Part shown: one piece after another, positions 47,997 to 60,737 of the stretch
Numbering within the stretch: position 1 is the stretch's first letter
Layout: the number at the start of each line of letters is the position of its first letter
From: Schoenoplectus triqueter
Taxonomy: Eukaryota > Streptophyta > Magnoliopsida > Poales > Cyperaceae
DNA length: 64,000 bases
Direction: 5' to 3'
Assembly (NCBI GenBank): GCA_964058805.1
Contig: CAXKVV010000338.1
Coordinates: 32,791 to 96,790, forward strand
Program-made: the position numbers and the translations under genes
The notes under the pieces: model-generated
What the model was told of the DNA's origin: nothing
What the model saw: only the letters and a program-made list of their open reading frames with translations
Databases searched by the model: none

Positions 47997-49660
47997 GAAT
48001 GACGCCTATTAGCCTGTCAAATTGACAAGGTGTCGATATTCCACCCTCATACTACGGCTGAGATGGCTCTTCGAATTAGATCATAAGAACATAAGATTAC
48101 ATTTGTTGAGTGTAATTTTATTTATAAAACAATTGATTGTATGATCTGAAATGACCTTTACGACCTTTGCATATTGAGGAAGTAATGATTAGATGCAGGG
48201 GCACGTCAGCCCCCAAGAAATTCTCAACAGTTATTAATTTAAAATTTAAAAACAAACGAGCCCAAAATATCATAAATTAAAAATATATTATTTTTTATTT
48301 GATTTATTTTAAAACACCAATGTTATGTCCTTCCGATATTGGTAACGTTATGTTCTTCCGATACTGGTGTTTCAAAAGAAATCAAATTAAAAATCTGATC
48401 AAGCACCTCATTTTTTAATATTTTAAAACACCAATGTTATGATTATGTTTCCCAAAAAGATATATCATTATGTTCTTTTTCAGGTTACAATGTAAATCAC
48501 AACCTGGTCTCTACCTCAATCATATTCATATCATAATAAAACATTTTAGGGTTAATTTATAGTGTACCCATAAAAAATCTTTAAATTGTTACCCCCTCCC
48601 CATAAAAATACATAGATGAATCAAATATTATAAATATCATAGTTTTTCCCTGGTGGTATTCTAAATATCGCCGAAATAAAAAAAACAATTAAAGTCTCAC
48701 TTAGTTAGAGCTAAAAATATTTTATATATTTTATTTTAGATTGACTAGTTTGTTTGATTTAAGTTTAAACCAATGCCGGGGGATTGTGAAGAAAGACTTA
48801 ATGTTGTCTTGCCACCAGCTAAATATTTCATTTTATCTTTGAAATTACGAGCATCATGGTTAAGAATCACTTGATAATGAAATGGAAAGTCATACCAGAA
48901 AAATCTTGGGATTTCTATCCGCTTTCTGGTCATTTCAAGCGGGACAAAATAGGTTATGATAATTTTGATAATTATAATGATGTTATATATTTCTAGGGTC
49001 TACTGCTTTGTTAAACAATATAAGCATCAATTAATTAGAAGATAAACATACGGTTCACATGTTTGGGACCTCTTCGTCGCTTCAATCTTAAAGTCTAATT
49101 TGTGTTTGGGAGTTGTACATTTCTCTGATTCAGTTAGAATATGATCTAGGACTATAATAACCTCTTGTTCTTCTAGAGCATATTGAATTTTTATGGCTCA
49201 AATTTTATATTTTTCGCCATTCAGTTTTTCATCCTTATTAAGTTCTGCCATAATATTCCTAGATGCAGATGTCATTTTGCTAAGAAATTAAACTAAATTA
49301 GGATATCAAACAATTTTAATGGCTTAATATAAATTATTTAATACTTATAACACATACAGTTTTGTAGCAAACAAAAATAATTTAATAATAACATTTATAG
49401 ATCAGAATCGAAAGATCACCAAGTTTCACAATCATCTTTTAATTCTATAAATTTTATTAATATTAATTATTTTACTGTACAAAACTCCCACAACAATTTA
49501 ATAAAAAATAAAAAATATATAAATAATATCTTAATTTTTAAAAATACAGATTCTTTTTAAAAAAATTTCGAACTCAAAATAAACATTCAGATTTAAAAAA
49601 AATAATATAGAAAAAATCCCGGATTTAATAAATATATATATATAAAGAATCATTATTCTA
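47997..49660. other. Intergenic, no gene seen
   Basis: AT-rich spacer. A CCTTCCGATA.TGGT motif is duplicated at 48,330 and 48,353. Nothing coding is supported. Confidence 0.5.
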
Positions 49661-49760
49661 ACATAAGTTGGAGTGTGGTGTAGTGATAAGACTATTTTTA
49701 CTTTAGAGGTTTTGGGTTCAAGCCCTCGTGAAAGCAATTTGGAATTTTTCTCCAACACAA
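49660..49760 (+). mobile_element. tRNA-derived SINE head (pol III promoter)
   Basis: Contains an A-box-like TGGTGTAGTGATAAGA (49,675-49,690) and a B-box GGTTCAAGCCC (49,715-49,725), spaced as in tRNA genes. The context GAGGTTTTGGGTTCAAGCCC then TCGTGAAAGCAA resembles the 5' part of plant SINEs (Au-like). It cannot fold as a normal tRNA and no long 3' body was recognised, so it is called a SINE remnant. Confidence 0.65.
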
Positions 49761-52700
49761 GTTTCGGAATATGGACAATAAATTAGTTATCTTAATGGTT
49801 GTGATTTATTTTGATTATAAAATTATCCAACCCAATTGTACAAAATCCAAAATAAAATGATATGTTATTTTATTTTCACTATTTTGCTATACATCTCCAA
49901 GAAATGGACTTATAAAATCTCAAAAACGATGAATTTTAAAAATATCTTACAATAACTAAGATTCCACTGTAAAATTTTCAAATTTATAAAAAAATTTGCG
50001 ATTAAAATATGAAATTTATATTTATTTAATTCTCGAATGAAAAAAGAGAAAAATAATAATTTCTATCAAAATGATAAATTATTCTTATGTAAAAATTGAT
50101 TTTACATATGCATAAATTTTACTAAAATAGTGATTTAATAAACCAGAATATATGCTATAAAAACTCTGATATCAATGTAATATTTAATGGATAAAATTAT
50201 AAGTTGCTCCGTTAATCTTCGTACGGAAGCGGTTCTGACGAATGCAGCAGTATCACTAATCATGCAAGAAATCACTAGCCGAAGCCAAAAACCTTGCGTT
50301 TTCCATGACATAAATTCTTCAAGCCTTAACAGAGTATATTTTCTCTCTCTCTCTCTAATAATAGTGACATATTCATTTTCTTTTCTTTTTCTGATAAGTG
50401 AGAGAGAGATAGTAGACTGGTGTATATTTATAAGTCAATGCATCTGCTCAATGCACTCATTCAGCACACCCCTCCAATGTATTTTTCTGTCTTATAATGA
50501 ATTAGATTTGGATTTGGATTTGAATTTAGATTCGAGTTTTCCATAACGGACGTACTAATAATTAAATCCAACAGACGGGCCCCGCTTCCCTCCCCGCTTA
50601 CGAATGAAGGTGTAAGTGTAACACGTCTCGAGACAAGGGATTAGCACTTAAAGTTAATTCTATTCAGATTTGTGTTAAGAGCCCCAAATTTTTCTGTCCA
50701 TCTCTATACACCGTTGATCACTTGATAAGATACAATTAGTTTTTTTGTGATCAACACTTGTGCAGTGTTATATAATAGGTGATTGGAAAATTTTAGTTTG
50801 AAAATTTCGTTGACTTAGTTAACAAATATAATGTATAAGACGTGCTACCTGTACCCTATAAAAATCCTTCAGACAATTCCCCACACTTGAGAGTTGTATG
50901 AACATATATACATAACAAAATTGAAGCAAATCAGATTGTTAGGTTAATCAGCAGCGAGCAAGGTCCATGGGGAAGAATACTTCGTTTGATGCAAACAGGG
51001 TTATTTCGTAGCGGTATGAAAACCTTTCGTTGCATGAATAAACATCCTGAGCCACTAGAAAATCATTCTTGAAAATAATGATCACCCATCTGATCGCTCT
51101 AATCATTAATTAAGTATGTACAAATTAATTAAATAATATTTTGAAATTAAGCATGTACTAAAATCTTTCTGTTTTTTTTAACAAACAATAGTTATTAACA
51201 TGTTTTTTTTTCAGTATGAATAACCATAATAACAAGTACGAACACCCATGATTATGAGTATGAACAACTCGAGCAGACTAAAATAAATTTTTAATAATGA
51301 TAACGCTCTACACCCTATCCGTCCAGTTTGTCATTCAAAAAAATATGAAATACTGATATGAATGTTTATACTTGAAATTGACAATATTTATATCTAATTA
51401 ATGAGGTAATACTTAGTTATTGACTGTTCATATCTAATTGTGAAATATAAAGTCTTGTTAAAAATAAAAGTATTGCTGAAAATAGAAAGTTAATTTATAA
51501 TTAACTAGCAAACAATTAACAAATAATAATGTGGTTCAAATAAAAATAGTGCACAGTTGTTATTATTTTTAAATGAGCTAAATTATAAATTATTATTTGT
51601 TAATTGTACATTACTACTATCCGTTAATTATAAACTATTATTTTTAGAGTGGAGCCCACCTTTGATGTCGGATCAATTGGAACATACTCCCGATCGAAAA
51701 CATGCATGCCCAATAGGCAGATAGCTGCTTGTGACAAAAATATATATATGATAAGGGGTCGGATTACATTCCTTCTCGCATCGACCACGGCGGCTTCCAA
51801 TGCTCATTTTGCACTGTTTCGTTTCGTCTGATGCCGAAATTAATTTCTTTGGTCGAAATATAAAAGTTGTTGGTCCGACAACTTCTTCGCTTCCACTTCC
51901 ATAATTCCATTTCTCCGCTGAGTGGGTGAATTTAATTGTTTTAAAAAATGGCTTATTTGTTTATGCAGTGAGAGATATTAGTTGATAGAAAATTGACAAT
52001 AATACCCCTCAATGCATAGTACTTCAACAATGACAAGCTCATGATACAGTATGAACAAAGATGATTATGTGGAGGTCAAGAATTAATTTCTCCAATTTTC
52101 CAGCATGTCTACTTGATTTCTAAATAGATTTATTCTATAATTTTTTGTGCACACGCATGAATGCTGAAGGTGTCCTTCATTTTAAGTGCCTATTATTTTG
52201 GGGACATAATAACAAGTGTTTTCAGATTTTAAAATATACATTTCATTATAACAATTATGTAAGTATTGTTGATCCTTGGCTGAACATGGAACAAGAGTTA
52301 AAAAAAAAGAGAGACTAATACAACAAGTAACAATGAGACATCTAGATACATAGTCTAAAGGGTGTATCTAATCTTCATTCCATTTGACCAGTGGGACTTT
52401 TTGTTGGCAGAAGCAAAGAGCTTGCAACAATGAAACATCTAGATACATAAAGCTTGATCAGAATCAATAAAATTTTCTTAAACTTAATTCCATATGTTTA
52501 ACTTGTTTTATTCCAAAATACAAGATATTACATCTCTCATGAACTCTGCTACATTTATATTTTTCTTTTTAAAGTAATATGGTGATTGAAAGGAAAATGA
52601 GCTGACAATCTCATGATACAATAGGAACAAAGATGAAGAAGGTTTTTGCACTTGCTGTTTTTATTTTAGAAATTAAAAATCCACATGGTAAAATGTGAGT

Positions 52701-55010
52701 TCCTTTTTTGGCAGATGTTAGCTGCTGAAGTGAGGGGACGTGTCTGAATATGCTTTCCGAGCAAGTTGGCGTCTGTTGCTGAAATTTGAGAATAAAGACA
52801 TGCACCGCCACAATACATAGTAGTTGGTGTTCCGTATAACTATTAGTTGCTAAAGTTGTTGTTTTATTTTCTTTGTTTGTTGTTGTCCATTATATTTTAA
52901 AGAATTCCCTTGAATTTCATTATTAGTAATTAACCAACAATTATTGATATTAGTTAGGCTGGACATGCAAATAAAGTTTAAACAGAGACTAATATAACGA
53001 GCAGAAATAAGAGATCTAGACATCAACAGAGTTTATTTCATCATTATTATCACAATGGCTCGGATAAATATTAGTTTTCTCTGCTCACTTCTATAACAAA
53101 TGTAGGTTTGGAATTTTAATGGATTTGTGCCAAATTTGAAGTCACAACAAATATGGCTTAAATAAGCTGAATTAATGCTTTAGCCCATGCTAGTATATGC
53201 ATATGATTCCTATTTCTATACCTCAATTTGATGTTTATATTATAACACCTTCTTATTGATGTTCTCTTTTCTGTGATTGTTAGGAGAAATGAGGTGGAAA
53301 CAAGATAATTTTGCAAGAAAAAGCTCAAGTCTTTATTGTAAGTGACACATTTTAATACATTTGAGCACATGGAATAAATATAGTCTACGCTGCTTCTGAT
53401 ACTTTTTAGTTGTTATCTTGTCTTTTTAGTCGTTTAGTTCCTTTTGGAGGATATTCTTTTAGTTGGAGCTGATGTGGAACCAAGAGATCCCTGACCTTGA
53501 GAGACACGGTACATAACGTAACACCTAAAAGATCAAGAAAGAAGGTCCTCTGGTACAAACAGAGACCCTGAATATTACCTTATAATTCTTTATAAGGTAA
53601 TGTTGTAGTTTGCCCTTGATATCATTGGTGCATAAAATTGACATAACAACAAAATAACACTTTTGCCCTTGATATCGTTGTTGCTCTCTCTCTCGTTATG
53701 TCTCTTTGGCTCACTTTTATGCTATCTATTTTTTTTTGTTATACCTTATGGTTTGTTTCTATTTCTTGGCTGAGTTAAGATTAAATGACAATCAGACCTA
53801 AAATTGTTTCGAGCTAATGGCTACCATAGACTTCAGAATTAACAACCTGACTTCAGCCTGTTAGGTTGTTAAGCGTCTTATGTTCTCATTTTGTGGTACC
53901 CTAAGCATGCTTGTGATTCAAAATTTTCTCTGCTTTTGTTTCGTGTTCAGTGTGTTAATATCTCTAGTTATGTCCTTGTTATTGTCTCAAGAATTTGTAC
54001 TGAAAATGACAAATAGGACCACAATTTTACATTTTTAGTAAGTTCATACTCTTCACGAGGTTACCCTAAGCAGTATGCACCATCTCTTTGGTCCTTTTTT
54101 TTTTGCAAAAAAATATCACTGAGACCGTGAGACGGTTAAATTGGCGGTGCGGTTTGGTAATACGCGTCTTGGGGGTCTTTCCTTGATGCCTATATGTTTC
54201 TACCACGCACATGAAGTGTAAGCGTTACTTCATGCTACAAGAACTTGGGGAGCATTTGTTAGGAGGGTGTGCTTTTCTTAAAGAGGCCCTTTCGTATTAT
54301 TTGCTATAAAAAGCCAGTGAAATTGTGGAAATGTTGACAGGAATATATAAAAATATTTAAATATTAATAACCTAATTTTTCTGCCACTCATCTTTCCATT
54401 TTGTCCCCATTCCCCTATTGATGGTTTAATTTAATGCCTGTTCATGCAAATAAGAAAATATAAATTTAGAGAACCAATGGTTTTCTTCAAATATTTTGTG
54501 AAATTGGTGTTTACATTCAATGTTGTATTTATAAAGCAAGTCGGGTAATTTCATTTAAAATTTTAAAATTGATATTTTAACAAAATTTATTTTATTTAGA
54601 ATTAATGCTACTTCTGAGTTAGTCATTATAATGTATACAGGTTATCAAAAATTAATTATTTTCGTATTTCTATTTTTATACTTTTTATCGTTCTTTTGAG
54701 ATTTATTAGGCAAATAAATTATAAAAGATGTGGTAAAATGATAAAAATAAGGTTGTTAAAAAATAAGATAGATTTGAAATAAATTCTGAACAGAAAATGC
54801 ACACTAAATTCAAAACAAATGTAAAAAAAATACAATTATAGTGGTATTTTATTTCATTGGGATTCCGGCTTGCATCTGCTACCTTAATTTTTCTATGCAC
54901 ATTTGCGTCATAATTTTTTTTATGTTTTTACGGAAAATGAAAACCACAAATACATCACCAGAGTTAAATTTGAAGCGTATAAATGAAATGAGATGATTTG
55001 AAACTATGAA
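49761..55010. other. Long gene-poor spacer
   Basis: No supported gene. A TATAAAAAT box at about 50,858 is followed by an ATG in good context (GGTCCATGGGGAAG, 50,967), but the frame closes after 14 codons, so at best it is a broken gene start. Short related segments with GAGACTAATA.AAC.AG..A and ACATCTAGATACAT occur near 52,310, 52,430 and 52,980. 53,575-53,602 is a 12-bp-stem palindrome (ATTACCTTATA...TATAAGGTAAT). Remaining open stretches are short and without family signal. Confidence 0.5.
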
Positions 55011-55014
55011 TTAG

Positions 55015-55412
55015 GGTATTGTGTTATGCGTAGTTAATGATCAAATTTGTTAATGATTAAAAATACAAGCAAATCATCTTCAAATCTTGATTTATGGATC
55101 TCAATAAATTTTTTATATCAAAATATGATGAAATATAAAAAAAATATATTTTTTGATTTTTTGAAGTATTAATTTTTTTTAAGATGATTCAATAATAATA
55201 CAAAAATAATATGTATTTTCTAGGTCATTTTTAAAAATTCAAAACTAATACTAAAAAAAATTAAAATTAAAAATATTTATATCCCATTATATTTTATTAT
55301 AAAAAAATTATTGAGATGCATAAATAAAAATCTAAAAATAATTTATTTATATTTTTAAATTCATAATAAATTTAATAATTAACTACGTATGGCATAATAA
55401 TCTAACTCTTAA
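55015..55412. mobile_element. Foldback MITE related to the elements at 62,928-64,000
   Basis: Ends TATTGTGTTATGCGTAGTTA and TAACTACGTATGGCATAATA are inverted. Internally AAATCATCTTCAAATCTTGA.TT...TCTCAATAAATT matches the corresponding arm motif (ATGATCTTCAAATTTTAATT...TCTCATTAAATT) of the elements at the window end. Non-coding. Confidence 0.6.
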
Positions 55413-55809
55413 AACTATAGCAAAAATCGTACTCTTACCTAAAAAAATGTTATCTTAAAAAGTAGTACGGTGTTTTTTTGTGATAGCGATATCTCTTTTT
55501 TCTGTGAAATAGAGTTACTTTTTATTTGTTGCCTGACGGATAGGGTTACCGCCAGCACGGTACTGAAGTATGAAGCACAACAGGGAGCCTCATGGTTTTG
55601 TCTTTTGTGTCTGGTGTCTAGGAAATTAAAAGTGAGTTTTCTTTTTTTAGGAAAAGTGTCTTTTCTTTTCACTTGGTCGTAAAAGACGAAAAGATTACGA
55701 AAAATATTACCCTGATCAAGTGAATATGCAATTTATTTTTAGAAAAAATCGACGTAGATATACCCTGGATGCCTGGATCTATGTTATATGTTATCCGGTA
55801 GTTCATATA

Positions 55810-56580
55810 TCTATACTATTATATAAAACATCTAAGTAATGGAGACGTTCATTTTTTATCATGATATTCAAATCTATATCTATACTATTATATAAAGCAT
55901 CTAAGCAATGGAGACATTCATTTTTTATCATGATATTCAAACTTTCATAATACCTATTTTATTTTTCATGCAACAGTTGAGATTTAATTTGATTAACTTC
56001 GGCGGCAGATATCGTTTTCAATTTTTCAATTTTCTTTCTATTCGGAAATAATAATTTTTGAAAAGGTAAAGATTTTTTATTAAAAATTTAATGTCAATCA
56101 ACCGAAACAATATGATATTATATCTTTCCTGATAATTGACAGAGATTTTCTGATCATCTTAGAAGTTCTCTCTGATGATATATCTTACAATTTCATATTT
56201 AAAAGCACCTGCAAATATTAAAGATGAATATAACAATCATGTTACGTATTTTTGACGGAAATAATAGTTTGCTCATTGATAAGTATTTTTTTATTAATGA
56301 TACAACGTACATCATTTGTATAATTAAAAAGTTGAGAAAGAAAAAATATAATAAATTGACTATCATAGTTGTATAAAATCAGAGAAGTGGATCAAAAATA
56401 AATTTTAATCTTTTTCCTCTTAGAAATATTAATCATATCTTCCATCAAGATATATTAGAAGATATAGACAAATAATTTTTTATTTTTCTAATATAAATGT
56501 ATTCATTTGACAAAATAATCTATTATATTTTTATGTATCTAAATAAAAATATCCACTATAATGCGTGGGTATACAGCTAA
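55810..56580 (+). mobile_element. Short non-autonomous Helitron
   Basis: Begins TCTATACTATTATATAAAAC, the usual style of plant Helitron 5' ends. It ends CAGCTAA preceded by a short hairpin (CCAC...GTGG near 56,553-56,568), fitting the CTRR 3' signature. It sits between A (55,809) and T (56,581), the expected insertion site with no duplication. Its 5' end is tandemly duplicated with a 69-bp offset (55,810 and 55,879). No Rep/helicase. Related pieces occur at 36,539 and 42,155. Confidence 0.75.
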
Positions 56581-56581
56581 T

Positions 56582-58870
56582 CCAGCTGAATAAATATCGG
56601 ATGTGTATCGGTACAGATAATTGGGTACGGTCTCCACTAGAAATAATCTTCTATCTCCTCTTTTTTGGGAGAATATACGTAATCAGAGGTGTAAAGCATA
56701 AAAAGAAATTTAAGGGCATGTTATGACAACTCAATCGCAGAATTTTTTTTATAGTAAATAAAAAAATGAGGTAAATAGCCTGAGTATCTGCAATTTTGCA
56801 CTTCTAACTTGGTCGAGTTTAAAATTGGATCGAATTTCAATCGATCCCATCTTGTTCGTTCTTTTTTTTTTGAACCATTATTCCATGACTATGTGACCAA
56901 AAGGACAAAAAATGTCTCCTACTTGCATTCTTCATTTGAATATCCATAAACTTCTTAATTTGAATTATTAGAATCTTTACTCAATAAGTAAGTGTCTTAA
57001 TTCCGTAACAATTTAGATTTTTTATTGAATTTCTATAGTTAATATCAATCATCGGATGAAGTTATTCGTTAAATAATATTACTATCTCTATGGTCATTTG
57101 TGTTGAAGTTGTAATTTTTTTAATTTTATTTGTTATACGAAATGATATATAATTTAGAAGTATAATTGCTCCACTTTATTATTTTTTCTTAGATTATCAT
57201 TAATTATGAATTTTTATTTTTCTTAAATTATGAATGTTAGCTTTCTTCTCATTCTGCATTTATTTTACATTAACTATGTGCAGACTCCAACCTAGGCATG
57301 TCGGCTGTAATCTAATTCAATTCTAACATATCTCAACTCGTACTCTGATTCTAATAGGTAGACTCAGAATTGTAAAAAGTCACAAAATAAAATTCCAGGG
57401 GGAGTCCCATGGCTAGAATCGTAAAAAATTCCATGGCTGGAATCATATGACAGAAGCTGAGGTAGGATTACAATTCCTAATCTTATGTGCAGGAAGTAAG
57501 AGAAAGCAAGCAAGATATGTAGCAATAGAACTTACACAAGCTGTTTTATTCATCTAGGCGGCCATGATACAGTACAAGCTAATAATTGCTCCGTCAAGTT
57601 GTCACTTGTCAGGTGAAGCATCATTTAGATTTCCATTTTCCGTAGCTATGAATACTTACCACCAAAAAAAAAAGTTGAGATCGAGTTTGGAGTTTCAAAC
57701 TCGTTCCGGTCTAGGAGTGCAAAACCGCAGAGCATTCATATTATTTATCTCATCTTTTTATTTTATTCACTGCAAATAAAAAATCTGACTCAATTAAGCT
57801 ACTGTTACATTATTTCAAAAATGGTGCAAAGTCCACACGGAATACCTCTGATTATCAAACCCCATTTAATGTGTCTCTAAATATTTTTTTAATATAGTTT
57901 TTGATGAATTAGTCCCTTCTGTCCGTAAGTCAGATTTTTGGGTATATTTTAAATTGCTTTGGTGGAAAGAGCCTAGAAGCCACCAAGCGTAAGTTCTCCG
58001 ACAGAGTATGAATCATGTTGTCTCCCTTCAAGCAAATGTCAGTATGGTAGCTCTTTTATGCTCATAGTATCAAATTTGAGATTTGAAAATTATTCGACGA
58101 GGTCGAAATTTATAATTCGGTATAATACGAGTATAATTTAGATATAATTTATTTTATATAATATAAATAGCATATATATTAAAATATTTAAAATTTAAAA
58201 ATATATAATATCATTTATATAGTTGAATGTTTCACGAATAATTCGTCAATTTAATATATAATATATTTTTTGGCTAAAAATATATTTACGAATTATTCAG
58301 TAAAAAAAATATAGTAGATCTAGTCGGTGCCTTTAAAAGCGGTCCAACCTGGAGTCTGATCTGCTATTACTTTTGATTTGAATAATATTGAGTTGAGTTT
58401 GAATATTCTAAGACTCATATTATTGTTTTTTTGGTGAACTAAATAAATAACATTAATCCATAGAAAATAATCATTTCAACGAAATTAATTAAATTCTCAT
58501 TCCCATATCCTTCACATCCGAACACTTCTCTTTTAAACATCTTCAAATATTCCCATACTAATGGGATCCCACAAATTATATTATTGGATCCATACTCATT
58601 TATTCCACCCATATGAAGCACCTCTATTTTCAAGTGAATTGAGTTTGGATTTTCACGCTATCAACAAGTGCATTTCCAAGATTATTGGGAAGAAAAAAAC
58701 TAAGTCCGGATGAATTATTTTTTTATCCAAGAGAATTATACTTTTTAAGTATATATTTGAAAAATTCAATCCATTGCCATTTGCACCAAAATAGATACCG
58801 AACACTACTCAAGAAGAAAAATCTAAATCCATTTCCATTCACACCTTTATGCACACCATCGAATAGACCC
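56582..58870. other. Intergenic, no gene seen
   Basis: AT-rich spacer. Open stretches (for example 57,564-57,779) lack any domain. A CCATGGCT.GAATCGTA motif is repeated near 57,409 and 57,432. Confidence 0.5.
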
Positions 58871-58872
58871 TA

Positions 58873-59580
58873 AGGGCCTCTTCGGTGATTTCATGAAATT
58901 GGGATTGGGAAAAAAATGTGTCAATTTCAGTGATATTAAATAATGGGTTCCCATGCAAGACGGGGAAAAAATAATTATATTAGACTTAATGTTTTGTATT
59001 CAGTTTGGGCCTGTTCGACGCTCGGATTGTTCAGTCGGGAAAAAAATCAATCTGATTATTTTTTTTTAACCTGCACGTACAATAGAAATCAACTCATTTT
59101 CCTTACCCAAACCCATGAGTGGGTCTTACCCAAACCCATGAGGAGTTCAAATGGGAATTCTCACCCAACTCACTTCTGAACCTTTTGCCGCCGAACAGGT
59201 TTGGAACTAACTCCCCCATTGAGTAGAAAATCTTACCCATTCCTCCATTGAATGCTAATCCTCTGTAGTACTCTATGCCCATAGAGTAACTATCCGTGAA
59301 TCTCAACCGTCGGATTTATGTAACGGCTGCCCACAGTCAGAACTGCAATGGTTGAGATTCACGGTGCATTACTTTATGAGCGTGAATTACTACAGAGGAT
59401 GTGAATTCTTCCTCCATTTCCTAGTCCATATGAACAGAACATACATTAAGGCCGAGGGTCTATTTGGCAGAACCCTGGATGAATGCGGGAATAGAAATTG
59501 AACTGAAAGATATGTAGGAAAAAAATAATACTGTCAGTGAATTGTTTATTTCCCAGTTAATGATAAAGGCCGAACATGGT
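58873..59580. mobile_element. Cluster of nested MITEs
   Basis: GGGCCT.TTCGG-type ends, as in the element at 46,781, occur at 58,874 and 59,006, with opposing CCGAACAGG at about 59,194. A separate foldback (59,258-59,400) has perfect ends ATCCTCTGTAGTA and TACTACAGAGGAT, with internal GTGAATCTCAACCGT opposite ATGGTTGAGATTCAC. Exact nesting of the outer elements could not be resolved. Confidence 0.55.
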
Positions 59581-59583
59581 TTG

Positions 59584-59976
59584 TTTTGTCCAATTATGAT
59601 ATTTATCTTTGATGTGTGATGTTGATTTGTCAAGAAACTATAAATAAATAATTACTTGAAAGAAAAAAATAAAATAAATCTGCAAGCACAAAAACAGTTG
59701 TAAGTGGACCAACCAATGACGTGCGTCGTTATATGACCAAGGAATTTTCATTAATTGAACATTGATTCGTCCCAGTAATCAACTGATTATTTACATTTAA
59801 ATTGGTTTCAGTACTACTATTATTAAATTTTTTATTTTCCCAAATTAGGCCATTTATTCATTCAAAAAACCAGCTAAAAAATATTCAGCCGCTCCTATTT
59901 AATTAATGCAACGTAGCAGCCGCTCCTATTTAAAAAGGAGCTTTGATCCAATTCCTCCCCCTCCTTGGAAGAGAAA
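59584..59976 (+). promoter_or_regulatory. Upstream region of the MLO-like gene (copy A)
   Basis: Lies directly upstream of the MLO-like 5' UTR. It includes GCTCCTATTTAAAAAGGAGC (59,923-59,942), a palindrome with a TATA-like core. The whole block is repeated in two parts inside the first intron at 60,738-61,045 and 61,838-61,903. Relative to that copy, a segment of about 790 bp is absent here. Where it is missing, GCCGCTCCTATTT appears, which copies sequence found about 25 bp downstream. Promoter role is inferred from position. Confidence 0.5.
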
Positions 59977-60114
59977 TTAGTTATTGTTAAATTAAAAATT
60001 AGATGATTCACTAAAATGATTTTTGAGATTCAAAAATTTGACACAAAATAAACTTAGTTAACAAGTTCCATCAGTCCGTGCATGCTTAACTATTATCTGT
60101 TCTCACAGCCTGAT

Positions 60115-60350
60115 TTGGAACAGAGGAAGCAGAGGAGAGAACGAGTTTGGAGAACAGAGAGAGGAAAGGAAGAGGGCTCTGTTAGTTCTTCAACAAAGTA
60201 AAAACCTAAAAGAAAAGAGAGAAGAAGAGAGAGAGCACCAACTTTGAAAAGCTCAAGCTAGCTTAGACAAAGTATCAAGCTCTTCCAGGTAAAGAGGAAA
60301 ATCACCCAGTCATACAAATTAAAAGCTCTGAGATTTGATAGCGTTGAAAC
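60115..60350 (+). promoter_or_regulatory. Putative 5' UTR of the MLO-like gene
   Basis: Purine-rich (GAGAGAAG-type) leader typical of plant 5' UTRs, running into AAACATGGCGG, a good start context (A at -3, G at +4). The transcription start cannot be fixed from sequence. CCAG|GTAAAG at about 60,289 could be a donor for an alternative leader intron. Confidence 0.45.
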
Positions 60351-60482
60351 ATGGCGGGTGACAGCAGCGAAGGAAGCATGAGAGAGCTGTACGACACACC
60401 GACTTGGGCCGTGGCGTTAATATGTGGTGTGATGATTATAATTTCTCTGTTGCTAGAGAAGGGTCTTCACCTTATCGGCGAG
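60351..60482 (+). CDS. MLO-family membrane protein, first exon
   Basis: MLO proteins are plant seven-transmembrane plasma-membrane proteins with a calmodulin-binding tail; some are powdery-mildew susceptibility factors. The 44-residue exon starts MAGDSSEGSMRELYDTPTWA and continues with a hydrophobic first membrane segment (residues about 19-36) and LLLEKGLHLIGE. The family hallmark is TPTWAVA near the N-terminus, then a transmembrane helix and a (V/L)E..(L/I)H.(L/I)G motif, all present here. The exon ends at an excellent donor, GAG|GTATGT, phase 0. The next expected exon (KPL..AL.K.KEELM-like) was not found in the remaining 3.5 kb, so the gene either has a long first intron and continues beyond the window or is truncated. 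Start chosen at the only ATG in good context. Confidence 0.75.
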
Positions 60483-60737
60483 GTATGTGTTAATTATCAC
60501 GGTCCAATGAAAACTTTATTTGCTTTGCCAAAATTAAACTGAATGAACAAAACAGAGGTATTTATTTGGTTTATTACTTAAAGTTTGAGGAAATCATGCA
60601 CGTCATCCCCCACGCGTTCTTTCGATGTACATAATACAAATGCTCTTTGTAGAGAGCAAGAAATCCATATATTCAATTTCTTTATAGAAAACAAGGTAAA
60701 CTAGAAAAATAGCAGAAATCCATATATTCAATTTCTT

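Noticed and set aside
49675..49725. Possible tRNA gene
   Set aside because: A and B boxes are present, but acceptor, D and anticodon stems do not pair. A SINE head fits better.
50858..51010. Gene start (TATA box, leader, ATG)
   Set aside because: The frame closes after 14 codons, and no donor or continuing exon could be supported.
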